This document shows, in pieces, positions 22,865 through 34,302 of a stretch of 64,000 nt of DNA. The stretch comes from Bremia lactucae (lineage: Eukaryota > Oomycota > Peronosporomycetes > Peronosporales > Peronosporaceae). How positions within the stretch are numbered: the stretch's first letter is position 1; each line of letters begins with the position of its first letter. The position numbers and the translations under genes are program-made. The stretch spans positions 1,349,768 through 1,413,767 of the forward strand of contig NC_090617.1 of NCBI RefSeq assembly GCF_004359215.1, written 5' to 3'. The notes beneath the pieces were generated by a model that had not been told where the DNA came from, ran no database searches, and worked only from the letters and a program-made list of their open reading frames with translations.

Positions 22865-22920
22865 CCTGGTAGCACTTCGTAGTCCGTCTAAAAACCACAG
22901 TTCCATCATCTAACATAGAC

Positions 22921-24388
22921 ATGTTAGATGATAATGGAAATACGCATCACGTTTCACTTGATAGCTACTCCTTTCTAAGTGACACAGAAAGGAGTGCGGT
23001 CGAACGAATGAGTTCGACCGTAAGGGAAAATGCCACCTTGGCCGTGCTGTCCGGTTTTTACAGAGATGCCCTCCACTCAGCCATCGCCAAGTTCATACAA
23101 CATGAACTTGACGAGACGAAGGAGAAGGTAACCTTGCTGAATCAGCAAGGCTCTCAACAGGCAGAACTGTGGAGGTTACAACAGGTACAGACCCCTGTAC
23201 CTGGGATGACGCTCACGCGTCGTCCCGAAACCTTAAAGATTGACATCTCTAAGGATAGGGAAGTCGAAGGAAACTTTCTCTTAAGATGCTTCGTCGAGTT
23301 GGACGATGCCATCAGGGCTCGTCACATCGTTGACGAAAATGCAAGTCGCATTTGCTCAGTCAAATTTGGCAGGTCGTGCCAAAACTTGGGCATTGGGCCT
23401 TAAGTTGCGCGACCCATATGTATTTAGGTCGCTAGAGACTTAAAAAGGCCGGCTCAAACAGACGTTTGAACCGCCAAGGGCTGAGTTCGGAGCTCGATCA
23501 GAGCTTTTGAAACTCAAGCAAGGCAAGCGTGATGTTCACGCTTATGCCCAGCACATACGACTCTTAGCGAGTTGTATCACGAAGAATCCAGTTCATGAAC
23601 ACACGTTGATTACGGTGTTCATGCAAGGTCTTACAGATGGTCCCGTAAAGACCCACCTGTTCCGCTTGGAACTGGATACACTTGAAGAAGCAATGTCCGT
23701 TGCGGAACAGGAGGACTTTAGCTTGAGACAGGCTCAAGCTAGTTCGTCATTATATCGTCCTCCAAGACGACACGAACTGGGAGGTCCAGAACCTATGGAC
23801 CTCTCTTATGTCGAAAGCAACAATCGTCGTTTTTCGAACAATAAGCGATTGCAGAAATGCAATCGCAAGCCTAGTACCGTGCGTCTAGCGACAGGTGCAT
23901 CGATAACAGTAATGAAACGCGTAGTAACAGTTCACTACACAATAACAAATTTACAGTACGATGATGATTTCATCGTACTGGATTTGGATGACAATTTTGA
24001 TGTCATCCTAGGTCTACCTTGGCTCAGAGAATATGAGCCAAGGATCAGCTGGCAGCATCGATCCGTAGAGATGCCTGCCAAATGTTCATCAGATGGTCAT
24101 CTGATGAACGTCTTAGAGCGTCCACAAGCGTGTGGATGTACTACGAGTGAGTGCGATAGCCTCACTTGTGGTAAGGTCGTTAGTACGACTGCACAAGATC
24201 ACAGTGTCATTACTAAGGACTCTGTTGCGTCAGCTGCCGGCGGCTGTGCGAATGCACAGGCAGCGCCGAGGGTCCATCACTCGAATAAGTCGACTGGATT
24301 GAGACATGGATGTACGCCTAGCGGGCGACATTCAAGGAAGATACCGGTTGTCCAAAATGACAACACGATGATCCTAGGTCGAGTATAG
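22921..24388 (+). pseudogene. G2 gag fused to protease C-terminus
   Basis: Gag starts at ATG 22921 and runs to 23403, where the frame shifts; gag continues at 23507. At about 23866-23875 the frame jumps from KRLQKCNR, the first half of the zinc knuckle, straight to KPSTVRLATGASITV, which corresponds to sequence past the protease active site in copies A and C. The frame then continues through FIVLDLDDNFDVILGLPWLR (23967-24026), the protease flap/C-terminal region. The join is in frame but lacks the second half of the knuckle and the catalytic D[CS]GAS. Confidence 0.8.
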
Positions 24389-24410
24389 AGTCGACTGAGA
24401 GGGCCCGAGT

Positions 24411-26460
24411 GTGATAGCGCAATCACAATCGGAAGACGTTGAGGGAAGAGGTCCCCACGTACTTGAGGAGGAATCTCCTCAAATAATAGAAGTTACTAAA
24501 CTTCAAGATCCCGAGGGCTTAATCCCTCGGCAGCCTGTGGAAAAATTCCAGGAAGAAACCGAGACATTGAATTTCTTGGTTAATGACGGATCAAGAGTGG
24601 GCGCATATACCCTTGATCTTTATGCGTCTCTGAAGTTAACTTCAGAGAGAACTCAATGAATAACCCTAGATCCAAGCGGTTCTTGAGAGATCTGCATTGT
24701 GGGAAAATCAAGCTGATCTGCGAACTCGTCACAGAGGACGAATACAATATTCTATCAGCGGTAATTTTTGCAGAGAACGAACGGGCTCTCAGCAGATCAT
24801 CGATGGATGAAAGTGTCCTCGATGTCAAGACTCGGATTGAAAGATACACTACTCAATCTTGGAAGTCACTCAAGGGAAATCCTCTATACGAAGATTTAAT
24901 AGAATTCAGGGATGTATTCCCTGAAGCAGTTCCATGCGAGTTGCCGAAGGATAAAGGCACTCGACATGAGATGGAGCTCAAAACGGGCTCAAAGTACTGT
25001 GCCATGAAGCAGTGCCCACTGACTCGTGAACAAGTACTTGCGATAGATAATTTTTTTACCGATCGTGTAAAAGCGGGCCATGTAAGGGAGTCAACCCCCC
25101 ACATAGCTCTCCGACCTTCTGTGTGCGAAAGGCCACAACTACTAGGACAGAAGCTGTTACTTCTGGATGCAAAATACATGAGGGTGGCGGATAGTGCACG
25201 CATTCAACAAACTGAATGCTGCAACAGTACCGGCTCAAACGCCGATACCTAGAAAAGACGTAATCATAGATGGTATGTCTAAGAGTACGATCTTTTCGTC
25301 TATTGATCTGATGTATGGATTCTATGAAATCCTTATGCGTGAACGGGACATCCCGTACACAGCAGTGAGCAGTCCCAGTGGGGTGCTCTGTGAATGGCTA
25401 GTGATGCCTCAGGGGCTTAGTAACGCCCCTTCAACATTCAACAGATGTTTAACAAATCTGTTGAGACTGGAGCGGGAATTCGCACCGAGTTTTTTTGACG
25501 ATGTATTCGTCCATAGCCGGGCCATGGACGGTAAGACGAACGTGGAAAGTTCTTAAAACTTACGTTCGTCAGGATCTTACACTTATGCGAAAGCATAAGT
25601 TGAACGCAAATCTCAAGAAGTGGATATTCGCTGCAAGCGAAATACCACTTCTTGGGTGCATCGTTGGTAAACACGGCGTGCGCCCTGATACCGAAAAGAT
25701 CAAGGCATTTACCGACTGGCCAGTTCGAGTTAATGTCAAGAGACCTAGAAAGTTCCTTGGATTAGCGACGTACTTGCAAAAGTACTCCCGCAATTATGCC
25801 TAGATGACAGTTCATCTCTCTCATCTCTTAAAAAAAGACGAGAAATGGGTATGGAACGCTGATTGTCAGCGTTTCTTTAAAGAAATTAAGCAAAGCTTGA
25901 TGCAACCACCCATCTTGGCGATTGCAGATCAGGACAGACCATTCCATGAGGTCTATGACGCCAGCGATTTCGCAATCTGCTGTGCGTTAATGCAATACGA
26001 TTCAGACGGCGCGGACCGCGTCGTCTGTTACCAATCGCGTCAGCTGCAACCAAATGAACGCAATTACTCAGTGCATGACAATGAACTCCATGCAATAAAA
26101 TACGCACTGGCTAAGTTAAGGGTCTATTTCCTCGGAGATGGACCGCTCATCGCATAAACGGACAATGCGCCATTACGCACGGCCATAAGCACTCCACACC
26201 TCTCGCAACGAATGTCGAGATGACTATTCTTCTTCGCAGAGATTAATTTCTCCGTAGAATATAAACAGGACGACTCAATGTCGTCCCTGGTGCGATATCA
26301 CGCCAACCCGATTTCGAGCCGGCTGCGCATTCCAACAGTGAAAATAATCCCACTGTTGCCACAATCATTTCAAGCGTTCTGTCATCTGCCTTGTTTGATG
26401 ACATAAAGAAAGTCTACGCAGAAGATAAGGACCTTCTGCGCTTAATGGATCATCTGATGA
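24411..26460 (+). pseudogene. G2 reverse transcriptase and RNase H
   Basis: RT blocks: KYCAMKQCPLTREQVLAID (24994-25050), SIDLMYGFYEI (25302-25330), VMPQGLSNAPSTFNRC (25401-25450), FFDDVFVHSRAMDG (25488-25530), then LGCIVGKHGVRPD and FLGLATYLQKY. RNase H: VYDASDFAICCALMQYD (about 25951-26000), HDNELHAIKYAL and TDNAPLRTA, with a DALSRRPDF-like linker near 26300. Stops at 25255, 25555, 25801 and 26157 break it. Confidence 0.85.
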
Positions 26461-26702
26461 ATTGATCCGATAACTCTTTATTATATTTACCGACTTTATA
26501 TCGATTTTCATCCCTTCAAATTATTTTATTGTTGCTAGATCAGTAGGGCGCTCCGCACCTACTAACCCCGAGACCGTTTTTTGACGATCCGCCTCGCCGT
26601 TTCAATTTCGTAACAGCGTCGGATCCGCGTCATCCGCTGTTACTAGCGAGAGGTCCGACTTTTCGCTCATAGTTTTTTTAGGCACTGGCCGTGGGGCACT
26701 AC

Positions 26703-27585
26703 ACTTACACTCTGTGAAGAGATGAACAGCATGCGGCCATAGCCGAAATCATACAACACGAACTCGACGCGGCCCAAGAGAAACTAGCCTTGCTTCGCCA
26801 GGAAGGCTTCCAACACGCGGAGGTGTTAATAGAACATGGTGCTCAACGAATGGAATTGTTTAGACAGCAGCATGTAAATGCTGCTAATCGGCCGACGTTT
26901 TCGCGTCGACCCGAAAGCTTAAAGATAGAAATCTCAAAGATTAAGGCACTCAAAGGCGACTCCCTTTGAAATGGTTCGTCGAGTTAGACGAAACCATAGA
27001 AGCTCGCCACATCAGTGACAATGCGACAGAAGTAAAATTGTGCAGGTCCTTCTTAGCCGGACGTGCTAAATCTTGGGCCTTGGGGCTCAAGCTTCACGAC
27101 CTATTAGTCTTTGGGTCGTATGAGGACTTTAAGTCTCGGCTTAGACAAACATTTGAGCCACCACGAGCCCAATTTAGGGCTCGAGCTGAGAACCTGGATT
27201 TAAAGCAGGACAAGCGTGACATTCACAATTATCCCCACATACACGATACCTGGTCACTTGTATCGTTAGTCGTCCAATTGATGAATAAATACAGGTAATT
27301 GTGTTTAATAAAGGTGTTGCAGACATACCTGTTAAGACTCGCTTGTTCCGGCTAAAACTAGGGTCGCTCCACCAAGCGATCTCTATAGTAGCGGATCAGG
27401 ATGACTTCAGCCTGAAATAGGCTTTCGTCTACTCGGGAGCAGATCGTCCACTGAGGCGACAAGAAAACGGAAGCTCAGAACCTGTGGATCTTTGGATGTA
27501 GCGAGCGAGAAACCTCGCTCTTCAAGTTACAACGGTTAAAAAAACGTAATCGTTGTAAGAAAACGGTCCGCTACGCCGAGGAAAA
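26703..27585 (+). pseudogene. Inverted gag block of G1 copy D
   Basis: Plus-strand gag: MKWFVELDETIEARHISDNA from 26966, a second block with GLKLHDLLVFGSYEDFKSRL, and FEPPRAQFRARAENLDLKQ, matching copies A and C. It ends in the first half of the zinc knuckle (about 27545-27585). Confidence 0.8.
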
Positions 27586-27791
27586 GCATGGCACCAACGA
27601 CTGGTTCGCCTTCGACCGAACTATTTGTTATATCGCTCTTTACTCAAGGTCACTCAAATGAGCTAAAGAAAACTTCACCGTGGCGTGATAGCCTTCTCGA
27701 GGGGATGGAAGTTCCCTCCTTCTTCATCCAGTATGTCCACGTTGGATGTAACGTGCGACGGTCGTTGAACGGTCTACGAAGATCTACCAGG

Positions 27792-28323
27792 TGTAACGGG
27801 GCACCTTTCACTACTAGTTAGTACTAGTTGATCTTACACTGATTACAATGAAGGTTAGGTACCTCGAAACTTCACGTACTCAAGGGTACAGAGGAAGATT
27901 TCTAAGTAGCTCAGGGGCTTTAGCTAGCAAAGGTAATTCAAAGGATTCGAATTAGGGAAAAGTAAAACTGTATTCATGTATTTAGTTTCCTACGTAACGA
28001 TCTTCTGTCTACTAGTGAATTTAGTATATTAATATGTAACTAAGTATGGCGCCTCCTTGCGCACCTCACAATCGTGTTTAATAACGATTGGCGGGGTGTA
28101 TTCAGACTAAAATTATCCGATCAATAGAGCTAATGTCTCATTGCATCAAAATTAATTATGGAAGTATTGGAACGATTTAAGTCAAAATTTAATAAAGATA
28201 ATAATTTGTATTTCTTTATTCATTTCCTCTCATAGGAAATATTTTGTATTATTATTCTTATAGGAAATAATATCTATTTTTCCTCTATTAGGAAATAATG
28301 CTTATGAAACGGACAACCCCTTT
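27792..28323 (-). repeat. LTR of G1 copy D
   Basis: Reverse orientation. Begins TGTAACGGGG at 27792 and carries the G1 blocks CTCGAAACTTCACGTAC and GCGCACCTCACAATCGTG-like sequence. Confidence 0.75.
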
Positions 28324-28503
28324 CGACTGAGATACGTCACAATAGAATGATTGGCAATCAGTGCCGTTTTTACCTAGTCAGAAATATATTAAGGTTAGTA
28401 TACCTGCCTGTCACACGGGTGACCAGCATACTCTATTAAAAATAGCTCCTTGTCATGCACAGGGTATTTAAGTTGCGCAGCTTTCAAAAGCCGAGACTGG
28501 TAA

Positions 28504-28965
28504 TGTAACGGGCACTACGACTTGTACTGCTTCAGTACAAGTCCACTTCGCACTGCTTTAGTTGCGAGTGGTGCCTTACGTTATTTCACGCACACTAGTA
28601 CGTGCAGAGGAAGACTTCTCTTTAACGTGACTAGCTTAAAGAGGTGTAATGAAAAGCGTAATAATATAATTATGCATATCTTCTATCTATCTTGTAAATG
28701 CTAACTTAATATTAAACTAATACTAAACATGCAATTTGAATTCTTATCTTATCTTATCTTATCTTATCTGTCTCTCTCTTTGTTTAGATCTACAGCTGAT
28801 TAGTCTGCAGAATAAATAGATAAAATGGTCTATACCTATTTATGATTAAGAATTCTGAAGATTGCTATTCAAAGTAATATCCTCCAAATATTATTTACCT
28901 TTTAGATAATATATTAATTTACAACCTTTAAGTGTTAACTTCATGTAACGATACACCCCGTTACA
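28504..28965 (-). repeat. Solo G2-type LTR
   Basis: 462 bp, TGTAACGGGC to CCCCGTTACA, with no adjoining internal sequence. Flanking pentamers GGTAA and GATAA differ at one base and could be a decayed target duplication, consistent with LTR-LTR recombination. Confidence 0.7.
28742..28769 (+). repeat. (TCTTA)n microsatellite
   Basis: About five tandem TTATC units followed by a CT-rich tract, inside the solo LTR. Confidence 0.9.
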
Positions 28966-30781
28966 GATAAGAGATGACACGGTCAACGCCGTCGTCATCC
29001 TGCCGCCAACAAGCTTCAGCTTTTATCTTATGTGCATCATTTCGAGTAAAATCTAATTTCTGTTGCGATATCGCTCAAGATCACAGCCTTCAAGCCCTTA
29101 TGATGACGAACATTTACGTGACGAATATACATGTGACGGGATCGCATGTCAATATCGCCCCTGCGTGCGCTTTATGTTTTAATTAGATGAGGCATAACTT
29201 GACAACTAATCTAATAAATTTACAAGCTTAAGCAACTACTTATTTTATTAATATCTTATCCTGTAAATTTCACGACATGGCAATTGAAAGCTACTCGACA
29301 TGGATTTTAATTGAATGATGAGCATTGATTTGCATAATGTGACTTGAATGTGAAAGTTGTCTCGCAGAACCTCAATTTATAAAATTCTCAGTTGCAGTTA
29401 GGACAAGAATATAATACAACTTTTCCAAGTGTAATTCATTTTATAAAGATGATATTCCTACTAAGCACACACTTTGTCGAATCCAAATGACGCGGAATGC
29501 AATACATGAGCTAATTAGTTTAAGAGCTTAAATATAGTTTCAGCGTGTGTAGGAAAAATAGATGTTTCGAGTTATTCATAGCTACTCTATAATGTGTGCT
29601 TTTTTTGGAATGTAAGTCGGAAGCTGGACTTTTCACTCACAGATTACCTCTGCATATGCTAAAGTTCATCTGTCACAGAGACTGTCAATAGATTGATTAT
29701 ATGATATCTCTATGAAAGCGAATGCGGTGGTGGCATCGAGCAGGAAAACAGTGCGATTTATTCGTCTTGTCCGGAGAAATCTGGTTTGTAATGGAGTTGG
29801 AGATTCCGAGCAATAAGCGAGAAGTAAGTTACAAAAAAACGATAATTGTCGTCCCCAAGAATCGGTGTCATCTGCTAGTAAAGACATAAAAGAGAGCTCG
29901 TCGCAGCTTAAAGTATATATCACAGAAAGATAAAGCTGGAAGCATAGGGTCACCCGCTGTGGTAGCTTACATATCTACGAACAGCCAGAAATAGTCCCAT
30001 TTGAGAACATATTAGTTACACACAGTCATTTTACGCGCTCTTACATGAAATATTTTCCCTATAAGCGATGAATTTAGCGTATTAGTTAATGCATATCATC
30101 TGACAGACCTTTCAGTATTTTTAAGGTGATAATTTCGATTAGCAGATTTACAAGAGCAGACTCGAACTCGTCAACGGCATTTAAATTTAAATTGAAACGC
30201 TCTGCTTGTGCCCGATCGGATTCTTGCACAATGTGCGGATTAAGAAGAAATCAATACGATTAGTTGTAGCAATTCACTTGCTACGTTTCGCGTTCATCTG
30301 TGAGTTGCAGAAAGTAATGTTGCGTCACGGCAAAAGCTGAAAGCAAATATTTTTTAGATTTCTAGCAATGCTAGCCAGCTCATTGGCTAGCTTTGTGCAC
30401 GCCGAAGGCAAAATACGAGCAAATGTTTGACGTTTGCACCACCTTATAGTGCCGTGTGTTGATAGCGAGGGTAAGTATCTATTGGTGAGCCACTTTTTCA
30501 CTATTGTTAACGTTTTAACTCCACAACTCGGCGATCAATTATGGAGATCGGCATCAACACGAAAATAGAACCTACGGCAAAAAGAAACAGCTGCCACTTT
30601 TTGCTCAATACGGTCAAATCGTATCTTTTGCAGTGAATTAAGCAGAAATTCGTATGTACAGAAAATATCTAATTTTTATGACGAGGCCTGTGGCTCTAAA
30701 GCCGATGCAAAAAGACGGCATAAATAAAAACTCAATGCATTAGCTCTGGAATGCGGTCATTTACCATGATTTATTAAGTGC
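28966..30781. other. Gene-poor AT-rich stretch
   Basis: No convincing frame. A 95-codon minus-strand frame at 29666-29953 lacks any recognisable domain. Confidence 0.4.
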
Positions 30782-30895
30782 ATGGTCGAGCTGATCGAGT
30801 GTGCTAGCCATAATGAATCTCAGCGATTGATCTACGAGGCCTACCACAGCAAGAAACATTACGACAGCGTGCAAGCCATAAAGGATCCCATACAA
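30782..30895 (+). pseudogene. Possible OTU-domain C-terminal remnant
   Basis: A short frame reads ESQRLIYEAYHSKKHYDSVQ. The strand followed by His-Tyr-(Asp/Asn)-Ser-Val is how the catalytic-His end of OTU peptidase domains usually looks. No Cys-containing half is nearby upstream. It sits about 490 bp before the OTU gene. Weak evidence. Confidence 0.25.
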
Positions 30896-31381
30896 CCAGC
30901 CACTAATTCTCGCGAATCGTTTTGCCAGCGTGTGTTGTTATTTTGCGTAATTGTTGCAACGTAAAATAACATGTCACATTTGTAGCGGCCACTTATTCGT
31001 CGGACGACCTACGAGCTAGCAAATGGAAACTTAGTGACAAACTCTTAAAATTCTTCGAATGAACAAGGTAGCAGGTGGAATTGATTTTGGTACGCGAGAA
31101 CTGAAAAGAGAGCGAAAGGCTGAAAAGTCGTGCTCGCGTCAGAACGTTTCTGATACTTTTTATCGAAAAATACTTGGCCACGACTTTATCCCACGCACTA
31201 AATCGAAATTCGAAGAAATGTCTAAAATTGTGCTATTGTGCGGGCTTTGCACCAAATGAGCGTCCGATGGAAGGTCAATTTATTGCACGGGCCAGGTGGA
31301 CGGCGTCTCTACCCTCTACCACTCCACACGCATATAGGGACAGTTCATCCATTTGAGATCTACCAGTGTACTAGCTCGACC

Positions 31382-32476
31382 ATGACGGCACCACACAGAC
31401 ATGGCAAATTAAGCTCACCCTTTTGCCATCGATTGCATGTTAAAAAAACTATTAAACAGAATGGGGTACGCTCGTGGTTTCGCTCGAGTCTTAGGACCGA
31501 TGGCGACAAATCTACGAGTTCTATGGCGGGACCCGAGACTAATGAACATCGAAAGATCACGGAGGACTTGGCATCCCGTCGCCGCGCTCTTCGAGTCACG
31601 AGCAGCTCTTGCGACAGCGAGGTCCGATGGACGAGCAATGCGCACGTTGAGGAACATTATGCGGCTTTAGGGTGGGCCGTTGTGCCGACTGTCCACGATG
31701 GCAACAGTTTATTTCGGGCCATAAGCGACCAACTTTATTCAAATGAGCTCTTTCATCAGGACATACGACGAAGACTAGTGGCCATTATTGAGAACGACCA
31801 CCATCTGTTCCAATTGTTCGTACACAATACGACGGTACAGGAGTATTGTGCCCAGATGCGTCACGATGGAAAGCAGGGCGGCCGTCTTGAATTGTACGCC
31901 GCTGCAAAGCTCTTTAATATTCATATTGTAGTCCATGCCGGTCCAACGCGTCGTCTTCGCGTCGCTAGCGACGATTTACATGGACCCAAGAAGCAAAATC
32001 CTTTGCCACCATATCGTACGTTGCATCTCCTGTACAAGGACGAGCACTACAGTAGTCTCCAGTACCCCTCTGCGAACAAGTATTCTAGCAAAGAGGCTAT
32101 AAAGTTTCAAAAGAGCAAAGAGCTGTTTCTAAAGTACGAGAACATCGAAAACGATGCGTTTCTATACGAAGAAGATGCTGTCCCGGAATTTGGTGCACAA
32201 CTTCCGAAACAAGTATTATTTACGCAAGGTAAGCGGCGCGAAAGTGGGGCCACGTTGTTTACACTCGTACATATCCCACCTAGTGTCCCAATGCGGTCCG
32301 AGACATCATTTTCGTCCAATCATGTGACCGCCACCGCATCGCGCCCAGCGCTCCAAGTGCCAACCGCGTTGTTTGTACTTGAACGACCATTACCGAAGGC
32401 GCCGACGCTGCGAGCAGTTCCGGTCGAATTTCCTAACAAGATTCGGTTCTGCAAAGGTCGGGTTGCGGCCACTTGA
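31382..32476 (+). CDS. OTU-domain protein with catalytic Cys replaced by Ser
   Basis: The frame is open from a GTG at 31238 and has ATGs at 31256 and 31382. I prefer 31382 because it has A at -3 and begins a basic, protein-like sequence; this gives 364 residues. The OTU fold (about residues 90-230) shows VHDGNSLFRAISDQLYSNE, then a helical segment, LELYAAAKLFNIHIVVH and YKDEHYSSLQ. In active OTU deubiquitinases the first motif is DGNCLFRA, with Cys as nucleophile. Here codon 31706-31708 is AGT (Ser, about residue 109), while the Asp (about 106) and catalytic His (about 222) are kept. It is thus probably a pseudo-enzyme, perhaps still binding ubiquitin, unless the base is an error. The C-terminal about 130 residues are unstructured in appearance. 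Confidence 0.8.
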   Translation: MTAPHRHGKLSSPFCHRLHVKKTIKQNGVRSWFRSSLRTDGDKSTSSMAGPETNEHRKITEDLASRRRALRVTSSSCDSEVRWTSNAHVEEHYAALGWAVVPTVHDGNSLFRAISDQLYSNELFHQDIRRRLVAIIENDHHLFQLFVHNTTVQEYCAQMRHDGKQGGRLELYAAAKLFNIHIVVHAGPTRRLRVASDDLHGPKKQNPLPPYRTLHLLYKDEHYSSLQYPSANKYSSKEAIKFQKSKELFLKYENIENDAFLYEEDAVPEFGAQLPKQVLFTQGKRRESGATLFTLVHIPPSVPMRSETSFSSNHVTATASRPALQVPTALFVLERPLPKAPTLRAVPVEFPNKIRFCKGRVAAT

Positions 32477-33763
32477 TTGGCGTCTAGCACTTTTTGTTGC
32501 TTGCAACGTCTGTGGATTCGATTAAGTACGAAAGAGTTGCCATTGGAAGCAACTTTTAATTTTCAATGTACAATTGTGACATTATAGAGAAATTCAGCTG
32601 AGAAGGCTGAAGTTAAATTAAGTACCGAATTGAATCAAGGGACACTATGGGTCGGGCTTTTAAATTTGCAAGTAGCCCAAGTCTCTGTCCTTAAGTGTTT
32701 TCAAGTCTCTAGTCTAGCTGTGTGAGTTCCAATACAATACGATAGTACAGTTTTTGTTTTTGTTTTCACGACGCAAAGAAATTATTTAAGTCTTGACAGT
32801 AATTTTTCAAGGACTTGGAGACGCAAGTGAGCAAGGAAACAGGAATAGTGTTAAGAATGAATAGCACAACCAAAGCAACATATAAAGACGAATGCTACAA
32901 GGAAGCATGTCGATGGGAAGAAGTAGCAAGGATAGTGCTTCATCTAGCTTTAAAAAAAAAAAAAAAAACTTCAAAAGCTTAAGAGGAAGTATAATTCCCT
33001 CGCGTAATCGCTTTAAAACGTATCGAGATTCGAGTTCAAAGCTCGACACGATCAGAAGAACCTAATTGTGAATCATCCAAAAGCAACAGAAATAAATTTT
33101 GTCTGTCGAATGCTACAATAATAGCTTCTAGCGATACTTTCTTGAAATTGTCTTACCGATTTCAAGAATTATTTCAATACATTCGAGTATGCTTTCACAA
33201 ATATATTTAAAGTGTCTACCATTGTCGCTGCATGTATAAATGCAGAGACTGATTTTTAATAAAGATTTGTATTAAACACTATAATCCATATTAACTTTAC
33301 AGGAACTACTGTAATTCACTATATCAAAATCTGCTACGATCTGAGTTATTTTTTAATATCTAATATGCCCAAGAACTGGCGATATTTACGCCATTACAAG
33401 GTCGCATCTCTTGTACATTCCTGCATTTGGTGTAAAAGGATACTCTCTCAAACAAGTACCGCGTCCGGATAAACAGTCGGTCTTAGATGCACATTCAGGC
33501 AACCTTCAACTTCCTTTACATATGACGTGCTCTTTGTGCTGTACTTTGTGTTGAGTAAGAAGAATCATTTTATATCCGGAAATGAATTTCTTGATAAAGT
33601 GTTTGTTTCAGAAATTTTCACAGAGCTTTTCTTTCTAAAGCTGGCTTAAAAGTCACTTACTTTTTGTCATTTGCTGATGTCGAGGCGACGTTCGTCTGTT
33701 TATTAATTATCTAAGGACATACTAAATATTAAGGTTTTTGCTTAAAATTTGCTCGTCCATTTT
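32477..33763. other. Intergenic, with poly-A run and a possible oxidoreductase scrap
   Basis: A run of about 17 A lies at 32952-32968. At about 33418-33540 one frame reads PAFGVKGYSLKQVPRPD, similar in pattern to the PVKGYSL loop of FAD-dependent amino-acid oxidoreductases, but nothing else of such a gene is seen. No other feature is supported. Confidence 0.3.
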
Positions 33764-34078
33764 TCATGTTTTTACCTTTTGCTGCACTTCTTGGACACAC
33801 TGCCACCCAAAAATAATGCGTTTGGAGATAGTCTCAGCGTCCTTAAGTACAAATATTGTGAATCAGCTTCGATTTAATTTTAAACGTTTACGCTCCATAG
33901 GAGAGATGAAGAAATAAACACTTACCGTCTCGTAGCGGTTCTGCTCGATCTCCATTCGCGCGTTCTTGTGCAAAACGCTTGACCAAAGCTGACCTTGCTC
34001 ATTTCGGTGCGGGAACATCCGCGTGGTTCGTATAATCGTCCGGTACAGTCGCAATACCTCCTTCCTCTTGTTTAGCAT
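33764..34078 (-). CDS. LYR-motif (Complex1_LYR) mini-protein, 2 exons
   Basis: Exon 1 is 34078-33926 (ATG, 51 codons), exon 2 is 33841-33764 (25 codons plus TGA), with an 84-nt intron (GTAAGT donor, CTTAAG acceptor, phase 0). The 76-residue product has RKEVLRLYRTIIRTTRMFP near its N-terminus, the Leu-Tyr-Arg motif with following Arg and Phe that defines the LYR superfamily. A helix with Ile and Trp follows after the junction. LYR proteins are small mitochondrial factors that bind acyl-carrier protein and help assemble respiratory complexes or deliver Fe-S clusters. Which LYRM this is cannot be told. Support is the motif, a perfect splice donor and frame continuity; expression evidence is absent. 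Confidence 0.7.
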
Positions 34079-34302
34079 GATTGGAAAGTTAAGTGATGTA
34101 ATTTACATCAAGAAAAATGTACTTAAATTCCAGATGATAACACAAATTGCCGCTTCATAACAAAGCCGAATCATGACGAACCAAATGCGCTCCTGTGGCT
34201 TGATATAATCTTTGTATTTTGCTTGTCATAATTACTTGCAATGAATATTATTAAAAGTAAAGCTGCTTTGCTATAAGCAAGAACTACTTCATGCTATTGT
34301 TT

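Larger units (their letters stand above)
22865..26510 (+). mobile_element. Gypsy G2 internal region, truncated in or before integrase
   Basis: Carries gag, an internally deleted gag-protease fusion, reverse transcriptase and RNase H in normal order, then breaks off near 26510 where a minus-strand G1 copy begins. No integrase core and no 3' LTR in the same orientation were found. Confidence 0.85.
26511..28323 (-). mobile_element. Gypsy G1 copy D (minus strand) with internal inversion
   Basis: Minus-strand order: LTR 28323-27792, leader and gag start 27791-27586, then an inverted (plus-strand) gag block 26703-27585, then the post-knuckle linker again on the minus strand 26702-26511. At both breakpoints the missing flank is exactly what lies on the other side of the inverted block. 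Confidence 0.85.

Noticed and set aside
29666..29953. 95-codon minus-strand frame
   Set aside because: It begins at a non-ATG codon, has no recognisable domain, and lies in AT-rich DNA where such frames arise by chance.
31437..31670. 77-codon frame overlapping the start of the OTU gene
   Set aside because: A shadow in another frame of the OTU coding sequence.
33418..33540. FAD-oxidoreductase gene fragment (VKGYSL)
   Set aside because: One short motif only, with no FAD-binding GxGxxG or further blocks; not enough to call.
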